From positions 1 through 10,785 of the forward strand of contig JAJYXA010000581.1 in NCBI GenBank assembly GCA_021791235.1: a stretch of 10,785 nt of DNA, in the 5' to 3' direction. The notes under the pieces are model-generated. The model did not search any database. It had not been told where the DNA came from and saw only the letters and a list, made by a program, of their open reading frames with translations. Shown one piece after another: positions 1-6,719 of the stretch. Every line of letters begins with the position of its first letter. Within the stretch, counting starts at the first letter, position 1. Both the position numbers and the translations under genes were made by a program. Origin of the DNA: Pseudomonadota bacterium (GTDB lineage: Bacteria > Pseudomonadota > Gammaproteobacteria > Burkholderiales > Thiobacillaceae).

Positions 1-1
1 C

Positions 2-433
2 GCAGTGGTCGACGAACTGACGGCGGGCATCGCCCACGCCCACGCGCGCGGCCTCACCCCTGTGGTGTTCACCAGCCGCAGCGAACGCCAGTTCGCCAGC
101 ACGGCGGAGCGTTTGAAATTCGGCGAAGCGGTGTCGGGCGCGCTGATGGACGTGGTGCAACGGCTGCCGGCGACGCTGGGCTTTCTCATCGGCAAGGGCG
201 GCATCACCTCCAACGACGTGCTGTCGACCGGGCTTGCGCTCACCGCATCGCGCGTGCTCGGGCAGATCCTGCCCGGCGTCACCGTGGTGCAGACGCCGCC
301 CGACCACCGCCTGCCGCAGTTGCCCGTCGTCATCTTTCCCGGCAACGTCGGCGGCGATGGCGCGCTGGCGGAAGCCTACCGGCGGCTCGCGCCCTCGCAC
401 GCGCAGGCGAGCCCGGCTAAACTCGCAGCCTGA
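2..433 (+). CDS. Four-carbon acid sugar kinase, DUF1537 family (C-terminal part; 5' end outside window)
   Basis: The reading frame is open from the window edge and ends at TGA 431-433, so only the last 143 residues are seen. The segment with GKGGITSNDV, followed by a VLGQILPGV block and a PVVIFPGNVG block, is the signature of the C-terminal nucleotide-binding domain of the DUF1537 kinases (D-threonate, D-erythronate and related four-carbon acid sugar kinases). Characterised members phosphorylate the acid sugar at O4 with ATP in the cytoplasm, feeding a dehydrogenase/decarboxylase step. The GTG at 5 is internal and is not the start. The gene ends 20 nt before glcD on the same strand, so the two are probably co-transcribed. 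The actual substrate cannot be read from this fragment; the partner genes that would identify it lie upstream of the window. Confidence 0.85.
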   Translation, partial: AVVDELTAGIAHAHARGLTPVVFTSRSERQFASTAERLKFGEAVSGALMDVVQRLPATLGFLIGKGGITSNDVLSTGLALTASRVLGQILPGVTVVQTPPDHRLPQLPVVIFPGNVGGDGALAEAYRRLAPSHAQASPAKLAA

Positions 434-453
434 ACCAACACCCCGACGTTTTC

Positions 454-1908
454 ATGCTGAGTTCCGCCTTCCTGTCCAAGCTGCGCAGCCTGCTGCCGCC
501 GCACTGCGTGCTGCACGAACGCGAGGACCTGCTGCCCTTCGAGTCCGACGGCCTGGCGGCCTACCGCAACACGCCCGATGTGGTGGCGCTGCCGGAGAAC
601 GAGGCGCAGGTGGCGGCGATCCTGCAGTTGTGCCACGCGGAGAAGGTCGCGGTGGTGGCGCGCGGCGCCGGCACCGGGCTGGCCGCCGGCGCGCTACCGG
701 TCGACGGCGCGGTGCTGCTGGTGCTGGCCAGGCTCAACCGCATCAAGGCCATCGACCCGCTGGGGCGCACCGCGGTGGTCGAACCAGGCGTGCGCAACCT
801 GGCGATTTCCGAAGCCGTCGCGCAGCACAACCTCTACTACGCGCCCGACCCGTCGTCGCAGATCGCCTGCTCGATCGGCGGCAACGTGGCGGAAAACTCG
901 GGCGGCGTGCACTGCCTGAAATACGGCCTCACCGTGCACAACATCCTCAGGCTGCGCGCCTGGACCATAGCCGGCCAGCTGCTCGAAATCGGCAGCGAAT
1001 CGCTCGACTCGCCCGGCTACGACCTGCTGGCGCTGCTGGCCGGCTCGGAAGGCATGCTGGCGGTGATCACCGAAGTCACGGTCAAGCTGCTGCCGCGCCC
1101 CGAGCGCGCGCAGGTGGTGCTGGCGGCCTTCGACGACGTGGCGAAAGCCGGCGCCGCGGTCGGCAACATCATCGCCGCCGGCGTCATTCCCGCCGGCCTT
1201 GAGATGATGGACCGCCTCGCCATCCAGGCCGCCGAGGCCTTCGTCCGCGCCGGCTATCCGCTAGCCTGCGAGGCGCTGCTGCTGTGCGAGGTCGACGGCG
1301 TCAACGAGGAAGTCTCGGCCGACATCTTCACCGTGCGCGAGGTGCTCGAAGCCTCCGGCGCGATCGAAATCCGCACCGCCGAGAGCGAGGAGCAGCGCCT
1401 CAAATTCTGGGCCGGGCGCAAGGCCGCCTTCCCCGCGGTCGGGCGGCTGGCGCCCGACTACTACTGCATGGACGGCACCATCCCGCGTGGCGCTTTGCCG
1501 CATGTTTTGAAACGCATCGGCGAGATGGGCGCGGAATACGGCCTCGCCGTCGCCAACGTGTTCCACGCCGGCGACGGCAACCTGCATCCGCTGATCCTGT
1601 TCGACGCCAACACGCCGGGCGAATTGCACAAGGCGGAAAGCTTCGGCGGCAAGATCCTGGAACTGTGCGTCGAAGTCGGCGGCACCATCACCGGCGAACA
1701 CGGCGTCGGCCTGGAAAAGATCAACCAGATGTGCGCGCAGTTCGCCGCGCCGGAGCTGACCCGCTTCCACGACGTGAAGGCCGCGTTCGACCCCGACAAA
1801 CTGCTCAACCCCGGCAAGGCCGTGCCCGAGCTGCACCGCTGCGCCGAGTGGGGCGCGATGCACGTCCACGGCGGACAGCTGCCGCATCCCGAGCTGCCGA
1901 GGTTCTGA
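454..1908 (+). CDS. glcD: Glycolate oxidase subunit GlcD (FAD-linked)
   Basis: This is the 484-residue catalytic flavoprotein of glycolate oxidase, which oxidises glycolate to glyoxylate and passes electrons through GlcE/GlcF towards quinone at the inner membrane face. Residues about 40-215 form the PCMH-type FAD-binding domain, with RGAGTGLAAGALP at 70-82 and PSSQIACSIGGNVAENSGG around 133-151. The C-terminal substrate/metal domain carries HAGDGNLHP (371-379) and GEHGVG (414-419), the conserved histidine and glutamate motifs of the GlcD/D-lactate/D-2-hydroxyglutarate dehydrogenase family. Length is close to the roughly 500 residues of E. coli GlcD. No strong Shine-Dalgarno precedes ATG 454; it is the first good ATG after the kinase stop, and coupling to upstream translation is likely. 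Its TGA overlaps the glcE ATG (TGATG). Identification is firm because glcE and glcF follow; the substrate could include other 2-hydroxy acids. Confidence 0.95.
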   Translation: MLSSAFLSKLRSLLPPHCVLHEREDLLPFESDGLAAYRNTPDVVALPENEAQVAAILQLCHAEKVAVVARGAGTGLAAGALPVDGAVLLVLARLNRIKAIDPLGRTAVVEPGVRNLAISEAVAQHNLYYAPDPSSQIACSIGGNVAENSGGVHCLKYGLTVHNILRLRAWTIAGQLLEIGSESLDSPGYDLLALLAGSEGMLAVITEVTVKLLPRPERAQVVLAAFDDVAKAGAAVGNIIAAGVIPAGLEMMDRLAIQAAEAFVRAGYPLACEALLLCEVDGVNEEVSADIFTVREVLEASGAIEIRTAESEEQRLKFWAGRKAAFPAVGRLAPDYYCMDGTIPRGALPHVLKRIGEMGAEYGLAVANVFHAGDGNLHPLILFDANTPGELHKAESFGGKILELCVEVGGTITGEHGVGLEKINQMCAQFAAPELTRFHDVKAAFDPDKLLNPGKAVPELHRCAEWGAMHVHGGQLPHPELPRF

Positions 1909-2969
1909 TGCTGGACGCCACCATCGAGCGCATCCGCGCCGCGCACGAAAACAATACGCCGCTCATCATCCGGGGCGGCGGCAGCAAGACGTTCTACGGC
2001 AACGCCGGCGCCGGCGATATCCTCGACGCGCGCGCTCTCAACGGCGTGGTCGATTACCAGCCGAAGGAACTGGTGCTGACCGCGCGCGCCGGCACCCCGC
2101 TCGCAGAAATCGAGACGCTGCTCGCCGGAGAGGGACAAATGCTGGCGTTCGAACCGCCGCACTTCGGCGGCCCGGCCACTCTCGGCGGCTGCATCGCCGC
2201 CGGGCTGTCCGGCCCCCGCCGCCCTTACGCCGGCGCGGCGCGCGACTTCGTGCTCGGCGTGCGCCTGATCGACGGCACCGGGCAGGCGCTGCGCTTCGGC
2301 GGCCGGGTAATCAAGAACGTCGCCGGCTACGACGTGTCGCGGCTGATGGTCGGCGCGCTCGGCACGCTCGGCCTCCTCACCGAAATCTCGCTCAAGGTGC
2401 TGCCGAAGCCGGCGGCGGAAACCACGCTGCGGTTCGAGCTCGACGAAGCCGCTGCGATCCTGAAAATGAACCAGTGGGCGGGGCAGCCGCTGCCGCTGTC
2501 GGCCATCAGCTGGCACGCCGGCCTGCTGACGGTGCGGCTGTCGGGCGCGGCGTCCGCGGTGCAGGCCGCGCAGGCCAAACTCGGTGGCGAGGCGCTGAAG
2601 GAGGCCGCCGCCTTCTGGCAGCGCCTGCGCGACCAGGCAACGCCCTTCTTCGACAAGCGGCCCTTGTGGCGGCTGGCAGTGAAGTCGACCACGCCGCCCT
2701 TGGCTGTCTCCAATCGACCGGGAGGCGAGGTGCAGTGGATCGAATGGGGCGGCGCCGCGCGCTGGCTGGCCTCCGATCTACCGGCGGCCACACTGCGCGA
2801 AGCGGCGAAAATTGCCGGCGGCCATGCCACCCTGTTCCGCGGCAATGCGCCGCCCGACGGCGTCTTCACCCCGCTCGCGCCTGCGCTTTCCACCCTGCAC
2901 CGCAATCTCAAACAGCGCTTCGACCCCAAGGGTCTTTTCAATCGCGGCCGGCTCTATCCCGATTTCTGA
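1908..2969 (+). CDS. glcE: Glycolate oxidase subunit GlcE (FAD-binding)
   Basis: GlcE is the second flavin-binding subunit of glycolate oxidase and has 353 residues, close to the roughly 350 of E. coli GlcE. The N-terminal half is a PCMH FAD-binding domain: IIRGGGSKTFYG (20-31), FGGPATLGGCIAAGLSGPRR around 86-105 and the block GRVIKNVAGYDVSRLMVGALGTLG (132-155). It ends in DPKGLFNRGRLYPDF, the usual C-terminal motif of this family. The large C-terminal catalytic domain of GlcD is missing, as expected for GlcE. The ATG at 1908-1910 shares one base with the glcD stop, and a GAGG a few bases upstream can act as ribosome binding site, so D and E are translationally coupled. The next gene, glcF, starts 1 nt after the stop. 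Confidence 0.94.
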   Translation: MLDATIERIRAAHENNTPLIIRGGGSKTFYGNAGAGDILDARALNGVVDYQPKELVLTARAGTPLAEIETLLAGEGQMLAFEPPHFGGPATLGGCIAAGLSGPRRPYAGAARDFVLGVRLIDGTGQALRFGGRVIKNVAGYDVSRLMVGALGTLGLLTEISLKVLPKPAAETTLRFELDEAAAILKMNQWAGQPLPLSAISWHAGLLTVRLSGAASAVQAAQAKLGGEALKEAAAFWQRLRDQATPFFDKRPLWRLAVKSTTPPLAVSNRPGGEVQWIEWGGAARWLASDLPAATLREAAKIAGGHATLFRGNAPPDGVFTPLAPALSTLHRNLKQRFDPKGLFNRGRLYPDF

Positions 2970-2970
2970 C

Positions 2971-4209
2971 ATGCAGACCACGCTCGCCGAACCCTACCGC
3001 AACATCCCCGAGGGCGAGATCGCCGAACGCATCCTGCGCAGTTGCGTGCATTGCGGGTTTTGCCTGGCCACCTGCCCCACGTATCAGATACTCGGCAACG
3101 AACTCGACTCGCCGCGCGGACGCATCTACCTGATGAAGCAGGTGCTCGAGGGCGCGACGCCGACCGCCAAGACCCAGCTCCACCTCGACCGCTGCCTCAC
3201 TTGCCGCAACTGCGAAACCACCTGCCCGTCGGGCGTGGAATACGGCAAGCTGCTCGACATCGGGCGCCATGTCGTCGAGGAAATCGTCGGACGCGGCGTT
3301 GCCGAAGCCGCCACCCGAACGGCGCTGAAAACCGGGCTCGGCTCGCCGCTGCTGTTCAACGCCGCGCTGAAACTCGGCCGGGGCGTGCGCGGCCTGATGC
3401 CCGCTTTCCTGAAATCCCGCATCCCGGCCGCCGAAGCCGCGGGCGACTGGCCCGCAGCGCGCCACGCCCGCCGCATGCTGGTCTTGCAGGGCTGCGTGCA
3501 GCCCGGCCTCAAACCCAGCATCAACGCCGCCACCGCGCGCGTGCTCGATCGCGTCGGCATCTCGCTGATCGCCGCCGACGAAGCCGGCTGCTGCGGCGCG
3601 CTGGCGCATCATCTCGGCGACACCGAGGCAGGCCTCGCCGCCGCGCGCCGCAACATCGACGCCTGGCTGCCGCACCTCGACGCCGGCGCGGAAGCCATCG
3701 TGATGACCGCCTCGGGCTGCGGCGTGATGGTGAAGGACTACGGCTGGCTGCTGCGCAACGACGCCGCGTATTCGGAAAAAGCCGCGCGCGTCTCCGCCGC
3801 GACGAAAGACATTTCGGAAATCCTCGTTTGCGAAGCGGCCGCGCTGAAATCCCTCGCCCCTCACCCCTCACCCCTCACCCAAAGACGCATCGCCTACCAC
3901 CCGCCCTGCACCCTGCAGCACGGCCAGAAGCTCTCGGGCGGCGTCGAGGCGCTGCTGGCCGACGCCGGCTTCGAGCTCGCGCCGGTGGCGGAAAAGCATC
4001 TGTGCTGCGGCTCGGCCGGCACCTATTCGATCCTGCGGCCCGAGATCGCCGGCCAGCTCAAGGCCCGCAAGCTCGGCCACCTGCAGGCCGGCCAGCCGGA
4101 GACGATCGTCACCGCCAACATCGGCTGCCTCACCCACCTGCAATCGGGCACCCGGATCCCGGTACGACACTGGGTGGAACTTCTGGACGAAGCACTTGCC
4201 GCATCCTGA
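2971..4209 (+). CDS. glcF: Glycolate oxidase iron-sulfur subunit GlcF
   Basis: GlcF (412 residues) is the electron-transfer subunit that connects the GlcD/GlcE flavins to the quinone pool. Two ferredoxin-like [4Fe-4S] motifs are intact: C25-x2-C28-x2-C31-x3-C35-P and C75-x2-C78-x2-C81-x3-C85-P. Two cysteine-rich CCG domains follow, with C175, C207-C208-G and C250 in the first and C313, C345-C346-G and C386 in the second. ATG 2971 comes 1 nt after the glcE stop and lacks a clear Shine-Dalgarno, consistent with coupled translation. An oddity is the stretch APHPSPLT at about 296-303, encoded by three tandem copies of a 7-bp unit and lying in the linker between the two CCG domains. The persulfide dioxygenase follows after 19 nt. 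Confidence 0.94.
   Translation: MQTTLAEPYRNIPEGEIAERILRSCVHCGFCLATCPTYQILGNELDSPRGRIYLMKQVLEGATPTAKTQLHLDRCLTCRNCETTCPSGVEYGKLLDIGRHVVEEIVGRGVAEAATRTALKTGLGSPLLFNAALKLGRGVRGLMPAFLKSRIPAAEAAGDWPAARHARRMLVLQGCVQPGLKPSINAATARVLDRVGISLIAADEAGCCGALAHHLGDTEAGLAAARRNIDAWLPHLDAGAEAIVMTASGCGVMVKDYGWLLRNDAAYSEKAARVSAATKDISEILVCEAAALKSLAPHPSPLTQRRIAYHPPCTLQHGQKLSGGVEALLADAGFELAPVAEKHLCCGSAGTYSILRPEIAGQLKARKLGHLQAGQPETIVTANIGCLTHLQSGTRIPVRHWVELLDEALAAS
3857..3880 (+). repeat. Heptanucleotide tandem repeat (CCCCTCA)3 plus partial copy inside glcF
   Basis: Three exact copies of CCCCTCA lie at 3857-3863, 3864-3870 and 3871-3877, followed by CCC. They encode the low-complexity linker APHPSPLT between the two CCG domains of GlcF. 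Because the unit is 7 bp, gain or loss of one copy would shift the reading frame of glcF. Three copies is a low number for slipped-strand phase variation, so a switch is only a possibility. Confidence 0.9.
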
Positions 4210-4228
4210 CAACCTTCAGGAGACCCGC

Positions 4229-4978
4229 ATGATTTTCAAGCAGCTGTTCGAACCCGTTTCCAGCACCTACACCTACCTCCTCGGCTGCGAGGACACCGGC
4301 CTGGCGCTCCTCATCGACCCGGTGCTGCCGACCTGGGAGCGCGACCTCGCCGAGGTCAACAAACTGGGGCTGAAGCTCGCCTACACAGTCGAGACGCACA
4401 TCCACGCCGACCACATCACCTCGGCGAAGAAGCTGAAGGAGGTCGCCGGCAGCCGCATCGCCGGCCCCGCGCTCGACGCGCTGCCGTGCACCGACGTCGG
4501 CATCGTCGACGGCATTCCGTTCAAAATGGGATCCATCGAGCTGACGCCGATCCACACCCCCGGCCACACCGACAATCACTTCGCCTATGCCCACGCCGGC
4601 CGGCTCTACACCGGCGACGCGCTGCTGATCGACGCCTGCGGCCGCACCGACTTCCAGAGCGGCGACCCGGCGGCGCTGTACCACTCGGTGCGCGGAAAGC
4701 TTTTCTCGTATGACGACGACACCCTGGTCTACCCGGCGCACGACTATGAGCAGCGCCGCATCAGCACCATCGGCCAGGAAAAGGCGCGCAATCCGCGATT
4801 GGGTGGCGACCGTACGCTGGAAGACTTCGTCGCGCTGATGAACGGCCTCAAGCTCGCCTACCCCAGGTTCATCGACTACGCCGTGCCCGGCAACCGCGAA
4901 TGCGGGGTCTGCCCGCCAGGCGTGCCGGAACATCTGCAGCAGTATTGCGCGCAGATAGCAGAAAGCCGCCAAGGCTGA
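4229..4978 (+). CDS. ETHE1-type persulfide dioxygenase (MBL fold, mononuclear iron)
   Basis: This 249-residue metallo-beta-lactamase-fold enzyme resembles ETHE1, which uses O2 to oxidise glutathione persulfide to sulfite and glutathione in the cytoplasm. THIHADH places H57, H59, D61 and H62. PGHTDNH gives H113, TGDALLIDACGRTDFQSGD gives D130 and the family-specific GRTDFQSGD stretch, and PAHDY gives H171. By comparison with ETHE1, H57, H113 and D130 are the likely iron ligands. Glyoxalase II shares the fold but lacks the GRTDFQSGD region, and no rhodanese domain is fused. ATG 4229 is chosen over an upstream TTG at 4196 because AGGAG at 4218-4222 sits 6 nt upstream and the protein then starts MIFKQLFEP, as family members do. 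It lies 19 nt after glcF and is probably co-transcribed with it. There is no signal peptide. Confidence 0.92.
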   Translation: MIFKQLFEPVSSTYTYLLGCEDTGLALLIDPVLPTWERDLAEVNKLGLKLAYTVETHIHADHITSAKKLKEVAGSRIAGPALDALPCTDVGIVDGIPFKMGSIELTPIHTPGHTDNHFAYAHAGRLYTGDALLIDACGRTDFQSGDPAALYHSVRGKLFSYDDDTLVYPAHDYEQRRISTIGQEKARNPRLGGDRTLEDFVALMNGLKLAYPRFIDYAVPGNRECGVCPPGVPEHLQQYCAQIAESRQG

Positions 4979-4983
4979 TTGAG

Positions 4984-5005
4984 CACAGCGCCGCCAAGCG
5001 CTGTG
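4984..5005. terminator. Hairpin between convergent genes, possible weak or bidirectional terminator
   Basis: CACAGCGC (4984-4991) and GCGCTGTG (4998-5005) form a perfect 8-bp stem with a 6-nt loop, starting 6 nt after the persulfide dioxygenase stop. There is no T-run on either strand, so it is not a standard intrinsic terminator. Its position between two convergent transcripts is the main reason to suspect a role in termination or mRNA end protection. Confidence 0.35.
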
Positions 5006-5075
5006 GCGCGTTGCCGCTGCAAAAATCCGCAGAGAGGCACCCGGCGCAGCTGGGTTGCGGAGCCGCGCAGGTCGT

Positions 5076-5089
5076 CGTCATCGATGACG
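5076..5089. repeat. Perfect 14-bp palindrome CGTCATCGATGACG
   Basis: A perfect palindrome with no spacer lies 19 nt beyond the stop of the exported MBL protein in the 130-bp convergent gap. Adjacent bases extend it loosely. It could be a protein-binding site or a small transcript-end hairpin, but nothing else in the sequence supports either. The rest of the 4979-5108 gap shows no gene. Confidence 0.4.
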
Positions 5090-5108
5090 GCCCCGCGAAA
5101 CCGGTGAG

Positions 5109-6128
5109 CTAGCGCAGGGACCGGGCTTCCTCCTCCAGATAAATCCGGTAGGCGTTGCCCCGGTTGCTGGCGTCGAAGGCGGGCAGCTTTTCGTATCGGG
5201 ACCAGTCGGTGTCCCGGTAGGCCTGGTCGAAAGGAACGAAGTCCCTGACGGCCCTGGCCATGGCTTCGCGCACGTACAGGATGTAATTCCGGGTCGCTTC
5301 CACCACCTGCCGGGCATCCTCCGACATCGTGCCATGTCCGGGAATGATGTAGCGCACCTGGTCCTTCAGGCCGGCGATGTAATCCAGACCCGCCAGCCAC
5401 CGCTCGATGTCGGTTTCGGGGCTGTCGAGAAAGGGAACGCGGCCGCCGTAGATCACGTCGCCGCCGAACAGCACCCCGTAATTCTTGACCCGCATGATGG
5501 AATCGCCGGGGGCATGGGCCGGCCCGAGGTGCCTGACTTCGAACCGGACGCCCCCCAGCTCGAAGGCGATTTCCTGGTCGAAGACCTGGTCCGGCGCCAC
5601 GATGACGGTCTTCTCGTCCACCCAGGGGAACAAGGCCTGGCGGCGCTGCTCGAGCCGGCGCGCGGCATCCTCGCCCTGGCTGTCCGCCGTGCCCCCGGCA
5701 TAGCCGAGGGTGCCGCGCTGGGCCAGCACAGTGGGCGCGCCGCCGTGCTCCTTGAAGGCCTGCAGGCCATAGATGTGGTCGGCATGGTAGTGGCTGACCA
5801 CGACGCACTTGACGGGCTTGTCCGTCACCCCGCGGATACGCTGGAGCAGCCGGTAGCCCAGGGCCGGCGTGCCGAGCGCGTCAAACACCACCACCCCCGC
5901 CTCGGTGACCACGAAGCCCGCGTTCGAGGTATGGCCCTCGTTCACCGAATCGGGCACGCCCGACAGTCCGACGACGTAATACACGGGGGCAGCCGGAATC
6001 TTGTGCAGGGCGAAGGGCAGGCTGACCGCGCCGTAGGGCGTCTCCACCGGCGTCGCGGCCGACGCCGCCATGCCGAACAGCAGCGCGCAGGCCAGCACCA
6101 GCCCGCGCGGATCAGCGCATGTAGGCAT
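5109..6128 (-). CDS. Exported MBL-fold metallohydrolase (SoxH-like)
   Basis: This 339-residue protein starts with a likely Sec signal peptide: a hydrophobic core at about 9-22 and a possible cut after ASA at 24. The mature part is a metallo-beta-lactamase domain with a full dinuclear site: HYHADH gives H113, H115, D117 and H118, GPAHAPGDS gives H205, GGDVIYGG gives the bridging D224 and PGHG gives H265. The GRTDFQSGD motif of persulfide dioxygenases is absent, so it belongs to the hydrolase-type exported MBL proteins that include SoxH-like and quinoprotein-relay-associated members. The substrate is unknown. ATG 6128 is preferred because GGGAGG lies 6 nt upstream and the signal peptide follows; longer frames upstream only overlap the DsrE-like gene. 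It overlaps that gene by 17 nt, so the two are translationally coupled and probably work together. Family naming is moderately sure; function is inference. Confidence 0.85.
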   Translation of the reverse strand: MPTCADPRGLVLACALLFGMAASAATPVETPYGAVSLPFALHKIPAAPVYYVVGLSGVPDSVNEGHTSNAGFVVTEAGVVVFDALGTPALGYRLLQRIRGVTDKPVKCVVVSHYHADHIYGLQAFKEHGGAPTVLAQRGTLGYAGGTADSQGEDAARRLEQRRQALFPWVDEKTVIVAPDQVFDQEIAFELGGVRFEVRHLGPAHAPGDSIMRVKNYGVLFGGDVIYGGRVPFLDSPETDIERWLAGLDYIAGLKDQVRYIIPGHGTMSEDARQVVEATRNYILYVREAMARAVRDFVPFDQAYRDTDWSRYEKLPAFDASNRGNAYRIYLEEEARSLR

Positions 6129-6600
6129 ACCCGTCCTCCCGTTGCAGCTTGACGAGCTCGGCGTCCGCCATCGGCACCATGCGGACGAATCCGTGGATAT
6201 CCTCGGGGTGATAGCCGCGGGCACGCGCCGCCACGACGCACATGCGGAATTCGATGGGGCCCGCCTGCGTGAGGCTCTGCGCACGCGCCATCAACTCGCG
6301 GCTTTGCCGGTGGTTTTTTGTCGCGAAAAGGGGAATCTCGTCGCCATGCAGCACCACCACGATGGAAGAATCGAAAGGATTCGCCTGGTAGAGATTGTTC
6401 AGGTAGCTCACGCGATCGAGAACCCCTTCGAGCTCCGCCTTGCCCGACACGGCCACATCGTAGACCACTTTCTGCGGCGCGTAGACCGTCGCTTTCAGTG
6501 CCGCCCGGCTCCACGGTGCGTTGCTGTCCGCTGTCGCGATGGACGGCGCCGACACCATCATCGCGAGCGCAAGGATCAGGGATCGGCGTGCGGTTTTCAT
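6112..6600 (-). CDS. Exported DsrE-like protein
   Basis: The 162-residue product has an N-terminal signal peptide (charged MKTARR, hydrophobic 8-20, probable cleavage after ATA at about 24). The rest matches the DsrE/DsrF-like fold: KVVYDVAVSG, a helix with VSYLNNLYQA, SIVVVLHGDEIPLF (79-92), an acidic/basic helix, then FRMCVVAARARGYHPEDI (118-135) and the end VKLQREDGYAYMR. C121 is the only cysteine and occupies the position conserved in many DsrE-like proteins. Cytoplasmic DsrE/TusD proteins use such a cysteine to carry persulfide sulfur; whether the exported branch does so is not established here. ATG 6600 follows AGGAGG (6608-6613) at 7 nt spacing, which rules out the upstream in-frame ATG at 6630. 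The gene is first of a two-gene unit with the exported MBL protein. Confidence 0.85.
   Translation of the reverse strand: MKTARRSLILALAMMVSAPSIATADSNAPWSRAALKATVYAPQKVVYDVAVSGKAELEGVLDRVSYLNNLYQANPFDSSIVVVLHGDEIPLFATKNHRQSRELMARAQSLTQAGPIEFRMCVVAARARGYHPEDIHGFVRMVPMADAELVKLQREDGYAYMR
6135..6140 (-). promoter_or_regulatory. Ribosome binding site for the exported MBL gene, inside the DsrE-like coding region
   Basis: On the minus strand GGGAGG is followed by 6 nt and ATG 6128. It decides the start of the MBL gene and lies within the last codons of the DsrE-like gene, so ribosomes finishing the first gene can reinitiate on the second. Confidence 0.8.
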
Positions 6601-6607
6601 GGGGTAT

Positions 6608-6613
6608 CCTCCT
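6608..6613 (-). promoter_or_regulatory. Strong Shine-Dalgarno AGGAGG of the DsrE-like gene
   Basis: A perfect AGGAGG on the minus strand lies 7 nt before ATG 6600. It is one of the strongest ribosome binding sites in the window and fixes the start of the exported DsrE-like protein. Confidence 0.85.
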
Positions 6614-6637
6614 GAATGTCTGACGCGCAAGGGCGTT

Positions 6638-6659
6638 ATGGCACAAGTTTAAATGCCAT
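6638..6659. promoter_or_regulatory. Inverted repeat ATGGCA-N10-TGCCAT, candidate operator upstream of the DsrE-MBL unit
   Basis: Arms ATGGCA (6638-6643) and TGCCAT (6654-6659) are perfect inverted repeats around an AT-rich 10-nt spacer (CAAGTTTAAA). They lie 38-59 nt upstream of the DsrE-like start codon, where a promoter would be expected. The 6601-6719 gap contains no gene. No convincing sigma-70 or sigma-54 promoter pair was found: weak -10-like TTTAAA and CATAAC lack good -35 partners, and the sigma-54-like TGGCA...TTG has the wrong spacing. Confidence 0.35.
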
Positions 6660-6719
6660 CGCGGGGGAGTTGGAACCGGGGCATTTTCCGGGTCGATTCA
6701 ACAAGACGCCGCTCCGGCT

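Noticed and set aside
5334..6152. Plus-strand 272-residue open frame opposite the MBL gene
   Set aside because: It is antisense to a gene with complete metal-binding motifs and has no domain of its own; a mirror frame of GC-rich codons.
6638..6665. Sigma-54 promoter (TGGCA...TTG) before the DsrE-like gene
   Set aside because: The spacing between the GG and TTG elements is one base too long and the downstream GC is missing; the inverted repeat explains the TGGCA better.
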